Part shown: positions 9,459 to 16,573 of the stretch, piece after piece
Numbering within the stretch: the first letter of the stretch is position 1
How the letters are laid out: the number at the start of each line of letters is the position of its first letter
NCBI RefSeq assembly: GCF_947487915.1
Contig: NZ_CANKYH010000013.1
Coordinates: 1 to 64,000, forward strand
Reading direction: 5' to 3'
Length of the DNA stretch: 64,000 nucleotides
Source: an uncultured Serinicoccus sp.
GTDB lineage: Bacteria > Actinomycetota > Actinomycetes > Actinomycetales > Dermatophilaceae
Program-made: the position numbers and the translations under genes
Notes under the pieces: generated by a model
The model's database searches: none
Told to the model about the DNA's origin: nothing
The model's input: the letters and a program-made list of their open reading frames with translations, nothing else

Positions 9459-10396
9459 TGGAGGTCCTCGACGCCACCGCGGTCCGGGCCGGCCTCGACC
9501 CGGAGGCGCTGGTCGAGGCGCTGCGGGAAGTCTTCGCCGGCCCGGGGCCGACCGTGCCGGAGCGCATGCTCGAGGCCCTGGGCGGCGAGCCGCCCGCGAC
9601 GCTGCTGCTCAAGCCCGCCTGGGGCCTGCACGGGTGGCTGGGCGTCAAGGTCGCGACCCACCATCCGGCCAACGGGGAGCGCGGGCTGCCGGCGATTCAG
9701 GCCACCTACCTGCTCCTCGAGCAGGCCACCGGCTCCCCGGGGGCCGTCCTGGACGGCACCGAGCTGACCCGGTGGCGCACGGCTGCCGCCAGCGCCCTCG
9801 CCGCCGACCACCTGGCCCCCGAGCGGGTCGGCGAGCACCTGCTCGTCGGGGCGGGCAACGTCGCCGCGGCCGTGCCCCCGTGCTACGCCGCGGTCCGCGA
9901 CGTCGGGATCACCCGGGTCTGGGCCCGCGACCGCGACCGCGCGGCCGCCCTCGTCGAGCAGCTGCGCACCCAGGGGTATGCCGCTGACGTCGCCGACGAC
10001 CTGCGCGCCGCGGTCCGCACCGCCGACGTCGTCACCACGGCCACCTCGGCGACCAGCCCTCTCGTCCTCGGGCGGGACGTCCGGCCCGGGACCCACGTCG
10101 ACCTCGTCGGCTCGTTCCTGCCGACGATGACCGAGGCGGACGAGGAGCTGATGACCTCCGCCCGGGTCGTCGTCGACGTGCCCGAGGCGGCGCAGACCGC
10201 AGGCGAGCTGGTCGGGCCGCTGCGGCGCGGCACGCTGAGCGAGCAGGACGTCGCGACGACGCTCGCCGACGTCGTCTCGGGCCGCTCGCCCGGCCGGACG
10301 TCGCCGGACCAGGTCACCGCCTTCGTGTCCGTGGGCACGGCGGCCGAGGACCTCGCCGCCGGCGTGCTCGCCTGGCGCGCCCACACGTCGTCCTGA
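9458..10396 (+). CDS. Ornithine cyclodeaminase/mu-crystallin family protein
   Basis: A 312-aa NAD(P)-dependent enzyme of the family that includes ornithine cyclodeaminase, alanine dehydrogenase and ketimine reductases. K64 (LGVKVAT) and R107 (TRWRTAA) match the conserved substrate-binding residues, and LVGAGNVAAAV (GAGNVA 131-136) is the Rossmann nucleotide loop. The start codon overlaps the amidohydrolase stop by one base. Coupling suggests that the hydrolase releases an amino acid or cyclic imine used here; this is inference. The exact reaction cannot be told from sequence. The next feature downstream is an unusual compound hairpin. Confidence 0.85.
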   Translation: MEVLDATAVRAGLDPEALVEALREVFAGPGPTVPERMLEALGGEPPATLLLKPAWGLHGWLGVKVATHHPANGERGLPAIQATYLLLEQATGSPGAVLDGTELTRWRTAAASALAADHLAPERVGEHLLVGAGNVAAAVPPCYAAVRDVGITRVWARDRDRAAALVEQLRTQGYAADVADDLRAAVRTADVVTTATSATSPLVLGRDVRPGTHVDLVGSFLPTMTEADEELMTSARVVVDVPEAAQTAGELVGPLRRGTLSEQDVATTLADVVSGRSPGRTSPDQVTAFVSVGTAAEDLAAGVLAWRAHTSS

Positions 10397-10419
10397 GCAG
10401 AGCCGAGCGCAGGCATACC

Positions 10420-10483
10420 TGTGCGGAAACGGTGTGGCACATCCGTCGTCAGAACGACCGACATGACGCACCGTTTCTGCACA
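10420..10483. repeat. Family-B compound inverted repeat, copy 1
   Basis: The 15-nt arms TGTGCGGAAACGGTG (10420-10434) and CACCGTTTCTGCACA (10469-10483) are complementary except for one position that would be G.U in RNA. The interior carries a second stem, GTCGT/ACGAC. The same arm sequence recurs at 37682-37745. It sits just after the ornithine cyclodeaminase-like gene, so it may terminate transcription, but no T tract follows. The form resembles REP/BIME-type elements. Confidence 0.7.
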
Positions 10484-10577
10484 TCCATCGCGGAAGCCGT
10501 TGCCGAACTCGGTGATGTCGGGGGTCTGGGCCCACTGGTCCGACTGCTCCCACCACGAATGTCGCAGGCCCCCCACC

Positions 10578-10583
10578 TAGGAT
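10578..10583 (+). promoter_or_regulatory. -10 box (TAGGAT), leaderless gene
   Basis: TAGGAT ends 6 nt upstream of the ATG at 10590 and no Shine-Dalgarno sequence is present, so the alpha/beta hydrolase is probably translated from a leaderless mRNA. No clear -35 box is visible. Confidence 0.55.
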
Positions 10584-10589
10584 CCACGG

Positions 10590-11372
10590 ATGACTCTTCA
10601 TCACGTCCGGCGCGGCAGCGGTAGCCCCCTGCTGCTGGTCCACGGTCTCGGGGCAGGCTCGCAGTCCTGGGCGCCCATCCTCGACCGGTTGGCCGCCGAG
10701 CGGGAGGTCATCGCCGTCGACCTGCCCGGTTTCGGCCAGTCCCCGCCCCTGCCCGGGGAGGTCTCGATCGCCGCCCTGACCGATGCGGTCGCCGGCTTCA
10801 TCGACGAGCAGGGGCTCGGGGCGGTGTCCACCGCGGGCCAGTCCATGGGGGCGCGGATCGTGCTCGAGCTCGCCCGCCGCGGTATCGGCGGCGACACGGT
10901 CGCCCTGGACCCGGGCGGCTTCTGGACCGACCGGGAGGTCGCCGTCTTCAGCGGGACGCTGCGCCCCTCCATCAGGCTCGTCAGAGCGCTCAGACCGACG
11001 CTCCCCGCCCTGGTGGGCAACCCGGTGTCCCGCTCGGCCCTGCTGGCGCAGTTCTCGGCCCGGCCCTGGGCGCTGTCGGCCGAGACCGTGCTTCCGGACC
11101 TGCGCGGGCTGGCCACCGCCCCGTCGACCGGCGCCGCGATGGATGCGCTGACCAAGGGACCGAAGCAGGCGGGTGCCCCCGCCGGCACACTCCCGGGGCG
11201 GGCGACTATCGGCTGGGGGCGCCGGGACCTGGTGACGCTGCCCCGGCAGGCGCAGCGTGCCGTGGCGGCGTTCCCGGACGCGCAGCTGCACTGGTTCGAG
11301 CGGTGCGGGCACTTCCCCCAGTGGGACGCCCCGGCGGAAGCGGCGCGGCTCATCCTCGACCGGACCAGCTGA
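10590..11372 (+). CDS. Alpha/beta hydrolase
   Basis: A 260-aa single-domain alpha/beta hydrolase. The oxyanion-hole motif LLLVHGLGAG lies at about 14-23, the nucleophile elbow is GQSMG with S85, and the catalytic histidine is in RCGHFPQWDAP near the C-terminus. The segment between strands 6 and 7 is short, so there is only a small lid. There is no signal peptide, so the protein is cytosolic. The substrate cannot be inferred. Leaderless initiation is supported by the -10 box just upstream. The following 120 bp to the exporter genes holds nothing recognisable. Confidence 0.85.
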   Translation: MTLHHVRRGSGSPLLLVHGLGAGSQSWAPILDRLAAEREVIAVDLPGFGQSPPLPGEVSIAALTDAVAGFIDEQGLGAVSTAGQSMGARIVLELARRGIGGDTVALDPGGFWTDREVAVFSGTLRPSIRLVRALRPTLPALVGNPVSRSALLAQFSARPWALSAETVLPDLRGLATAPSTGAAMDALTKGPKQAGAPAGTLPGRATIGWGRRDLVTLPRQAQRAVAAFPDAQLHWFERCGHFPQWDAPAEAARLILDRTS

Positions 11373-11493
11373 GCAGCCCACCGAGGCCGCAGCCCACCGG
11401 ACCCCCGCCCATCACGCGGCCGCACACCGCGGCCCCACCCACCTCGCCAGGACCATCGCTCACGGGCCCGCGCGAGCCGCGGCCCCGTGCCCC

Positions 11494-12357
11494 TCAGCGC
11501 GAGGAGGCCTGGCGGAACCGGTTGACCGCCAAGGGCACGAAGACGGCCAGCATGAGCACCGACATGGCCACGGTGGTGAGGATCGGGTTCTGCATGGGGA
11601 AGGTGTCCGGGGTCGCTGCTACACCGGTGTTGCCGAAGAGCTCGCGCACCGCCTGGACCAGGGCCGAGATGGGGTTCCAGTTGGCGAACGCCTCCAGCAC
11701 CGCGGGCAGCCTGTCGGTCTGGACGAAAGCGTTGGAGATGAAGGTGAGCGGGAAGAGGATCATGAACGAGGCGTTGTTGATCACCTCGGGGGTGCGGACC
11801 ACGATGCCCAACAGCGCCATGACCCAGCTGAAGGCATAGCTGAACAGCAGCAGGATCCCGACGCCGGCGAGGAAGCTGAGCCAGCCCTCGTGGAAGCGCC
11901 AGCCCACCAGGGCGCCGCTCAGCATCATGATGACCACGGAGACGCCGTTGAGCACCAGGTCGGCGTTGGTGCGACCGAAGAGGACGGCCGAGTCGTGCAT
12001 CGGCAGGGTCCGGAAGCGGTCGATCATCCCCTCCTTGAGGTCCTGCGCCATCTGGTAGCCGGAGAAGGTGGAGCCGAAGAGCACCGTCTGGCCGAAGATG
12101 CCGGCCATGAGGTAGTCGGTGTAGTTGCCTCCGTCGATCTGGATCGAGCCGCCGTAGACCTGGGAGAAGAGCAGCACGAACATGATGGGCTGCAGGACCG
12201 CGAAGAGCAGGATCTCGGGGTTGCGGCGGAACTTGATGAGGTTGCGCCACGTGACGGTGCGGACGTCGCTGGCCCATGAGGCGAGCGGGCTGGTGGCCCG
12301 GGACCTCTGGTCGTCGTCGGCGGCCCTGGCCGGCGGGGCCGCGGTGTCGGTGCTCAT
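11494..12357 (-). CDS. ABC-2 type permease of a DrrAB-like exporter
   Basis: The 287-aa membrane subunit of a daunorubicin-resistance-type ABC exporter (ABC-2 permease family), which would move drugs or lipids out of the cell. Six hydrophobic segments are visible, starting with EILLFAVLQPIMFVLLF, and the family signature includes DRFRTLPM after TFSGYQMAQDLKEGM. ATG 12357 overlaps the ATPase stop (ATGA), so the two are translated as a coupled pair. A frame open further upstream lies wholly inside the ATPase gene and is ignored. The substrate is unknown. Confidence 0.87.
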   Translation of the reverse strand: MSTDTAAPPARAADDDQRSRATSPLASWASDVRTVTWRNLIKFRRNPEILLFAVLQPIMFVLLFSQVYGGSIQIDGGNYTDYLMAGIFGQTVLFGSTFSGYQMAQDLKEGMIDRFRTLPMHDSAVLFGRTNADLVLNGVSVVIMMLSGALVGWRFHEGWLSFLAGVGILLLFSYAFSWVMALLGIVVRTPEVINNASFMILFPLTFISNAFVQTDRLPAVLEAFANWNPISALVQAVRELFGNTGVAATPDTFPMQNPILTTVAMSVLMLAVFVPLAVNRFRQASSR

Positions 12358-13337
12358 GCGCTCTCCTCGAGCTCGCTCGTGGTGTCGTCGGCCTGCTCCC
12401 GGCCGGTCAGCCGGAGGAAGACGTCGTCCAGGGTGGGGCGCCGCATCCCGGCGTCGTGCAGCCGGACGCCCTCGCCGTCGAGGTCGGCCAGGACGTGCTG
12501 CAGGGCGCCCGGACCCTCGGAGACCGGGACCGACAGGGTGCGACCGCCGGTGTCCTGCTGGACCTCCTCGGTCCCGTGCCGGGCGAGGACGGCCCGAGCG
12601 GTGTCTGCGTCCGCGGCGTCCACGAGCGTGACCACCACGCGGTGCCCGCCGATCTGGGCCTTGAGCTCGTCGGCGGTGCCCTCCGCGATGACCGTGCCGT
12701 GGTCGATGACGCTGATGTCGTCGGCGAGGTAGTCGGCCTCCTCGAGGTACTGGGTCGTCAGCAGGACGGTGGTGCCCTGGGCCACCAGGTCCTTGATGAC
12801 CTCCCACAGGCCGAGCCGGCTGCGCGGGTCGAGCCCGGTGGTGGGCTCGTCGAGGAAGAGGATCTGCGGGCTGTTGACCAGGGCGCAGGCCAGGTCGATG
12901 CGCCGGCGCATGCCGCCGGAGAAGCCCTTGACCGGCCGGTCGCCGGCCCCGGCGAGGTCGAACTCCTCCAGCAGCTCCCCGGCACGGGCCCGGGCCCGTG
13001 CCCCGCCGAGGTGGTAGAGCCGGCCCACCATCTCGAGGTTCTCCCGACCGGTGAGGTGCTCGTCCACCGCGGCGTACTGCCCGCTGGCGCCGATCACCCT
13101 GCGCACCCCCTCGGGGTCGTGCAGGACGTCGACCCCGGCGACGCTAGCCGTGCCGGAGTCAGGTCGGAGGAGGGTGTTGAGCACCTTGACGGTGGTGGTC
13201 TTGCCGGCCCCGTTGGGACCGAGCAGACCCTTGACGGTGCCCTCGGGGACGGTCAGCGACAGCCCGGCCAGGGCGTGCACGTCTCCGGAGCGGGAATGAT
13301 AGGTCTTGCGCAGGTCGTGCGCCTCGATGATGGCCAC
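12354..13337 (-). CDS. DrrA-family ABC exporter ATP-binding subunit
   Basis: A 327-aa ATPase of the DrrA family. The Walker A is GPNGAGKTT (40-48), the signature is FSGGMRRR and the Walker B is ILFLDEPTTGLD; the H-loop region reads TTQYLEEAD. The long C-terminal extension (about 230-327), ending in PTLDDVFLRLTGRE, is typical of the DrrA family. Initiation is at GTG 13337. It is transcribed with the permease that follows. The upstream 240 bp contains the family-A tandem repeat array, so the promoter must lie within or beside that array. Confidence 0.9.
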   Translation of the reverse strand: MAIIEAHDLRKTYHSRSGDVHALAGLSLTVPEGTVKGLLGPNGAGKTTTVKVLNTLLRPDSGTASVAGVDVLHDPEGVRRVIGASGQYAAVDEHLTGRENLEMVGRLYHLGGARARARAGELLEEFDLAGAGDRPVKGFSGGMRRRIDLACALVNSPQILFLDEPTTGLDPRSRLGLWEVIKDLVAQGTTVLLTTQYLEEADYLADDISVIDHGTVIAEGTADELKAQIGGHRVVVTLVDAADADTARAVLARHGTEEVQQDTGGRTLSVPVSEGPGALQHVLADLDGEGVRLHDAGMRRPTLDDVFLRLTGREQADDTTSELEESA

Positions 13338-13436
13338 GCCACGATGCTACTGCTGGCCGCCGACAGACCTCACCCACAGAGGTGAGGGGGTGTCTGTCCG
13401 GGTGACGGGAATCGGGTCGCCCGGGCGGGCGGCACA

Positions 13437-13560
13437 GAGCAACCATTCGCGGCGCTCGGTGGGGGTGAGCGCAACCATTCGCGGCGCTCGGTGGGGGTGA
13501 GCGCAACCATTCGCGGCGCTCGGTGGGGGTGAGCGCAACCATTCGCGGCGCTCGGTGGCA
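13437..13560 (+). repeat. Family-A 32-bp tandem repeat array (4 units)
   Basis: Four head-to-tail copies with a period of 32 bp. Each begins CAACCATTCGCGGCGCTCGG and ends GTGGGGGTGAGCG; the AACC starts fall at 13441, 13473, 13505 and 13537. Units are essentially identical apart from the edges, and there are no spacers, so this is not CRISPR. The array lies between the start of the DrrA-type gene and the stop of the M20 gene. Related units occur at 61757-61846 (opposite orientation) and inside the glycosyltransferase at 62001-62131. Confidence 0.9.
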
Positions 13561-13575
13561 CACCTCCGGCGTCGC

Positions 13576-14844
13576 TCAGCGCGTGAGCCACTCCATCGCC
13601 GCGGCGACCATCGCCCGCACGCCGGTGTCCAGCATCGGCTGCAGCACCGGGGCGAAGTGCGGGGAGTGGTTGTCGGGGAAGTCGGCCCGCTCGGTCCCGC
13701 GCTCCTCGGCGGCGCCCCACGCCTGCGCGTCGAAGGCTCCGAACCCCCAGTAGCACCCGGGAACCCCCCACGCGGCCGGCAGCTCGCCGAAGTCCTCCGA
13801 GCCCATCTCGGGGGTGAAGTCGCGCACCTGCCCCTCGCCCAGCTCGCCGACGAGGGCGGTCCGCACCCGCTCGGTGGCCCCCGGGTCGTTGTCGGTGACC
13901 GGCAGGTGGTCGAAGGTCTCGAAGCCCGGCTCCGGGGCTCCCCAGGCCAGCGCCTCGGCGCGGGCGGTGCGCTCGATGACCTCCAGGCAGTGCGCCGCCA
14001 CCGCGCCGTCGTAGGTCCGGACCGTCCCCTCCAGCACGGCGTGCGCCGGGATGATGTTGGTCTTGGTGCCTGCCGCGATCCGCCCGACGCTCACGACCGC
14101 GGTCGCCTGCGGCGACACCTGACGCGAGACCACGGTCTGGAGGCGCATGACCAGCGACGCGGCCATGACGACGGGGTCGATCGCCGTGTGCGGCGCCGAG
14201 CCGTGGCCGCCCTTGCCGTGCAGGGTGATCCGGAAGTCGTCGCAGCTGGCCATGATCGGCCCCGGCGCCACCTGCACCGACCCGGCGGGCCCGGGCAGCA
14301 CGTGCTGGCCGAGCGCGACGTCCGGCCGCGGCAGCAGGTCCACCAGGCCGGCGGCGACCATCGCCTCGGCACCGTTGAACTGCTCCTCGGCCGGCTGGAA
14401 GACCGCGACGACGGTCCCGGCCCAGTGCTCCCGACCCTCCAGCAGCAGCCGCAAGGACGCCAGCAGCGTCGCCACGTGGGTGTCGTGACCGCAGGCGTGC
14501 ATGACCGGCACCTGCTCACCCGCGTCGTTGGCGACCCGCACCGTCGAGGCGTACTCCAGCCCGGTGTCCTCGGCGACCGGCAGAGCGTCCATGTCGGCGC
14601 GCAGCAGCACGGTCGGACCCTCGCCGTTGCGCGCGACCACCACCACCCCGGTCCCCCCGATCCCGGTGTGCACCTCGAGGTCGTCGGCGCCGGGCATACC
14701 CGAGACCTCCTGCACGACGCGGGCGGCCGTCGCGTGCTCGGCCATGGACAGCTCGGGGTGGGCGTGCAGGTGGCGGTAGACGTCCTCCAGCCAGGGGCGG
14801 ATCGTCGGCAGCGGCTGCAGGACGGCGGCGGTCGCGGTGCTCAT
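13576..14844 (-). CDS. M20-family amidohydrolase/aminoacylase
   Basis: A 422-aa metal-dependent peptidase or N-acyl amino acid amidohydrolase (M20D, HipO/AbgA-like), acting in the cytosol. Motifs in order: LRADMDALPV (81-90), VMHACGHDTHVA (115-124) with the Cys/His metal ligands typical of the aminoacylase subgroup, FQPAEEQFNGA with the general-base Glu, a central dimerisation domain, and the late metal ligand in NHSPHFAPV. The ATG at 14844 is chosen because it places the usual short lead before the first helix; the frame remains open upstream across the PfkB start. It diverges from the PfkB gene. Confidence 0.87.
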   Translation of the reverse strand: MSTATAAVLQPLPTIRPWLEDVYRHLHAHPELSMAEHATAARVVQEVSGMPGADDLEVHTGIGGTGVVVVARNGEGPTVLLRADMDALPVAEDTGLEYASTVRVANDAGEQVPVMHACGHDTHVATLLASLRLLLEGREHWAGTVVAVFQPAEEQFNGAEAMVAAGLVDLLPRPDVALGQHVLPGPAGSVQVAPGPIMASCDDFRITLHGKGGHGSAPHTAIDPVVMAASLVMRLQTVVSRQVSPQATAVVSVGRIAAGTKTNIIPAHAVLEGTVRTYDGAVAAHCLEVIERTARAEALAWGAPEPGFETFDHLPVTDNDPGATERVRTALVGELGEGQVRDFTPEMGSEDFGELPAAWGVPGCYWGFGAFDAQAWGAAEERGTERADFPDNHSPHFAPVLQPMLDTGVRAMVAAAMEWLTR

Positions 14845-14887
14845 GGGGCGAGGGTATGCGGTGCGCCGGCGTGGCAGGGTACGTCCC

Positions 14888-15874
14888 ATGACGTCGCCCG
14901 CCCGCAGGGTCATCCACACCGGCCAGGCCATGGTCGACCTCGTGCTCGAGGTCGGCACGCTGCCCCCGCGCGGCGGCAACGTCATGGCCGACAGCGCCAC
15001 GAGGTATGCCGGTGGTGCCGTCACGATCGTCGTCGCCGCCGCGCGCTCGGGCGGGCAGGCCGTGCTCGCCGGAGCGGTCGGCACCGGGCCGAACGGCGAC
15101 CTGGTGCGTGACGTGCTCGCCGCCGAGGGGGTCGAGGCCAGCGCGCCACCGGTGGCCGATCTCGACACGGGGGAGTGCGTCGTGCTCGTCGAGCCGAGCG
15201 CCGAGCGGACCTTCGTCACGACCCGGGCGGCGGAGCGCCGCATCACGCGCGACTCGCTCGCCACGAGCGGTCCCGCGGACGGTGACCTGGTCTGCGTGTC
15301 CGGCTACACGTTGCTGCCGCCCACCCGCGACCCGCTGCTGGGCTGGCTCGAGGACCTGCCCGGGGGCGTGCAGGTCGTGCTCGACCCCGGAGCCCCCTTC
15401 GCCACCTTCGAGCCGGACGTCGTGGAGCGGGTGCTCGCCCGGACCACGGTGTGGACGTCCAACGCCGCCGAGGCGCGCGGCCTCGGGGGAGGGCCTGCGA
15501 TGGGTGAACCCGCCGGGGACGAGGCAGTCGCGGGAGTGGACGAGGAGGGGGCCGACCTCGAGGCGCTGGCCGAGGACGTCGCGGCGCGGCTGGCCCCCGG
15601 CGCGGTCGTGGTCGTGCGGGACGGGCCGCGGGGCTGCGTCGTCCGGGCGGAGCAGACCTCGACCCTCGTGCCCGGCTTCCCGCAGACCGCGGTGGACACC
15701 AACGGCGCCGGCGACACGCATACCGGTGTGCTCTGCGCCGGGGTCGCGGACGGTCTGCCGTGGGTCGAGGCAGCGCGGCGCGCCAACGCCGCGGCCGCGG
15801 TCAAGGTCACCCGGCGGGGTCCCGCGACCGCGCCCACCGCGGCCGAGGTCGACGCCTTCCTCAGGGTCCGCTGA
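14888..15874 (+). CDS. PfkB-family carbohydrate/nucleoside kinase
   Basis: A 328-aa ribokinase-fold kinase that would phosphorylate a sugar or nucleoside with ATP. The N-terminal signature is seen as GTLPPRGGNVMADSATRYAGG, and the second signature DTNGAGDTHTG (270-280) holds the catalytic D276 and the anion-hole glycines. An insert at about 200-220 is rich in Gly and acidic residues and looks disordered. Length is normal for the family. The substrate is not evident. Its last 14 bases overlap the convergent nitroreductase gene. Confidence 0.85.
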   Translation: MTSPARRVIHTGQAMVDLVLEVGTLPPRGGNVMADSATRYAGGAVTIVVAAARSGGQAVLAGAVGTGPNGDLVRDVLAAEGVEASAPPVADLDTGECVVLVEPSAERTFVTTRAAERRITRDSLATSGPADGDLVCVSGYTLLPPTRDPLLGWLEDLPGGVQVVLDPGAPFATFEPDVVERVLARTTVWTSNAAEARGLGGGPAMGEPAGDEAVAGVDEEGADLEALAEDVAARLAPGAVVVVRDGPRGCVVRAEQTSTLVPGFPQTAVDTNGAGDTHTGVLCAGVADGLPWVEAARRANAAAAVKVTRRGPATAPTAAEVDAFLRVR

Positions 15875-16505
15875 CCACCTCCTCCCACGGGGTGCCGAAC
15901 CGCCCGCGGTGCGCCACCTCCGCCAGCCGCCGCCGCCCGCGTCGCAGGGAGGGTGAGCGGCGGTCGCGGTCCGAGGCGGCATACCCCATCGCCACCACCC
16001 CCACGACGCGGCGGTCCGCCGGTGCCCCGAGCGCGGTCAGCGTCTGCTCCACCCGCTCGGCCGGGACCCCGAAGAAGAGCCCGCCCAGCCCCTCGTCCAC
16101 CGCGGTGAGCAGCATGAGCAGTGCCGCCATCCCCGTGTCGACGTCCCAGTAGGGGACCGGCCAGCGGGCCTCGTCGCGGTCCGTGCGGCCCTTGTCCGCC
16201 TCGGCGTAGCGCTCGAGGTAGGCCCGCTTGTCCGACAGGCACACGATGAGGCACGGGGCGCTCATCACCCCGCGCAGCCACGGGTCCATCCGCTCCTGGG
16301 CCGCCGGGTCGGTCGCCGCCGACCAGAACCGCCCGCGCTCCTCCTCCGAGGAGAGCACGACGAAGTCCCAGCCCTGCGAGAAGCCGGCGCTGGGGGCCCG
16401 GGTCGCGTGCTCCAGCGCTCGGGTGAGCACCTCCGGCGACACCGGGCGCCCGGGGTCGTAGGCCCGGACCATCCGCCGCCGTCGCACCACCTCGCCGAAC
16501 TCCAT
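15861..16505 (-). CDS. Nitroreductase-family flavoprotein
   Basis: A 214-aa FMN-dependent nitroreductase-family oxidoreductase. The N-terminal RRRRMVRAYDPGRPVSPEV and RAPSAGFSQGWDFVVL supply the FMN-binding arginines and the PS(A)G loop, and the segment GLGGLFFGVP with VVGVVAMGYA forms the second flavin-contact region. The 3' end overlaps the PfkB gene by 14 bp in convergent orientation. It diverges from the Pat-like gene at 16574, with about 70 bp between the starts. The physiological substrate is unknown. Confidence 0.85.
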   Translation of the reverse strand: MEFGEVVRRRRMVRAYDPGRPVSPEVLTRALEHATRAPSAGFSQGWDFVVLSSEEERGRFWSAATDPAAQERMDPWLRGVMSAPCLIVCLSDKRAYLERYAEADKGRTDRDEARWPVPYWDVDTGMAALLMLLTAVDEGLGGLFFGVPAERVEQTLTALGAPADRRVVGVVAMGYAASDRDRRSPSLRRGRRRLAEVAHRGRFGTPWEEVVSGP

Positions 16506-16573
16506 CCCCCGATCGTGGCACGGACCACCGACAGATCCCGGCCCGGTGCCGCTGCCGATGGGATAGTGGAGCC

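Noticed and set aside
13437..13560. Possible CRISPR array
   Set aside because: Units abut with no unique spacers, there are no cas genes nearby, and the same units occur inside a gene.
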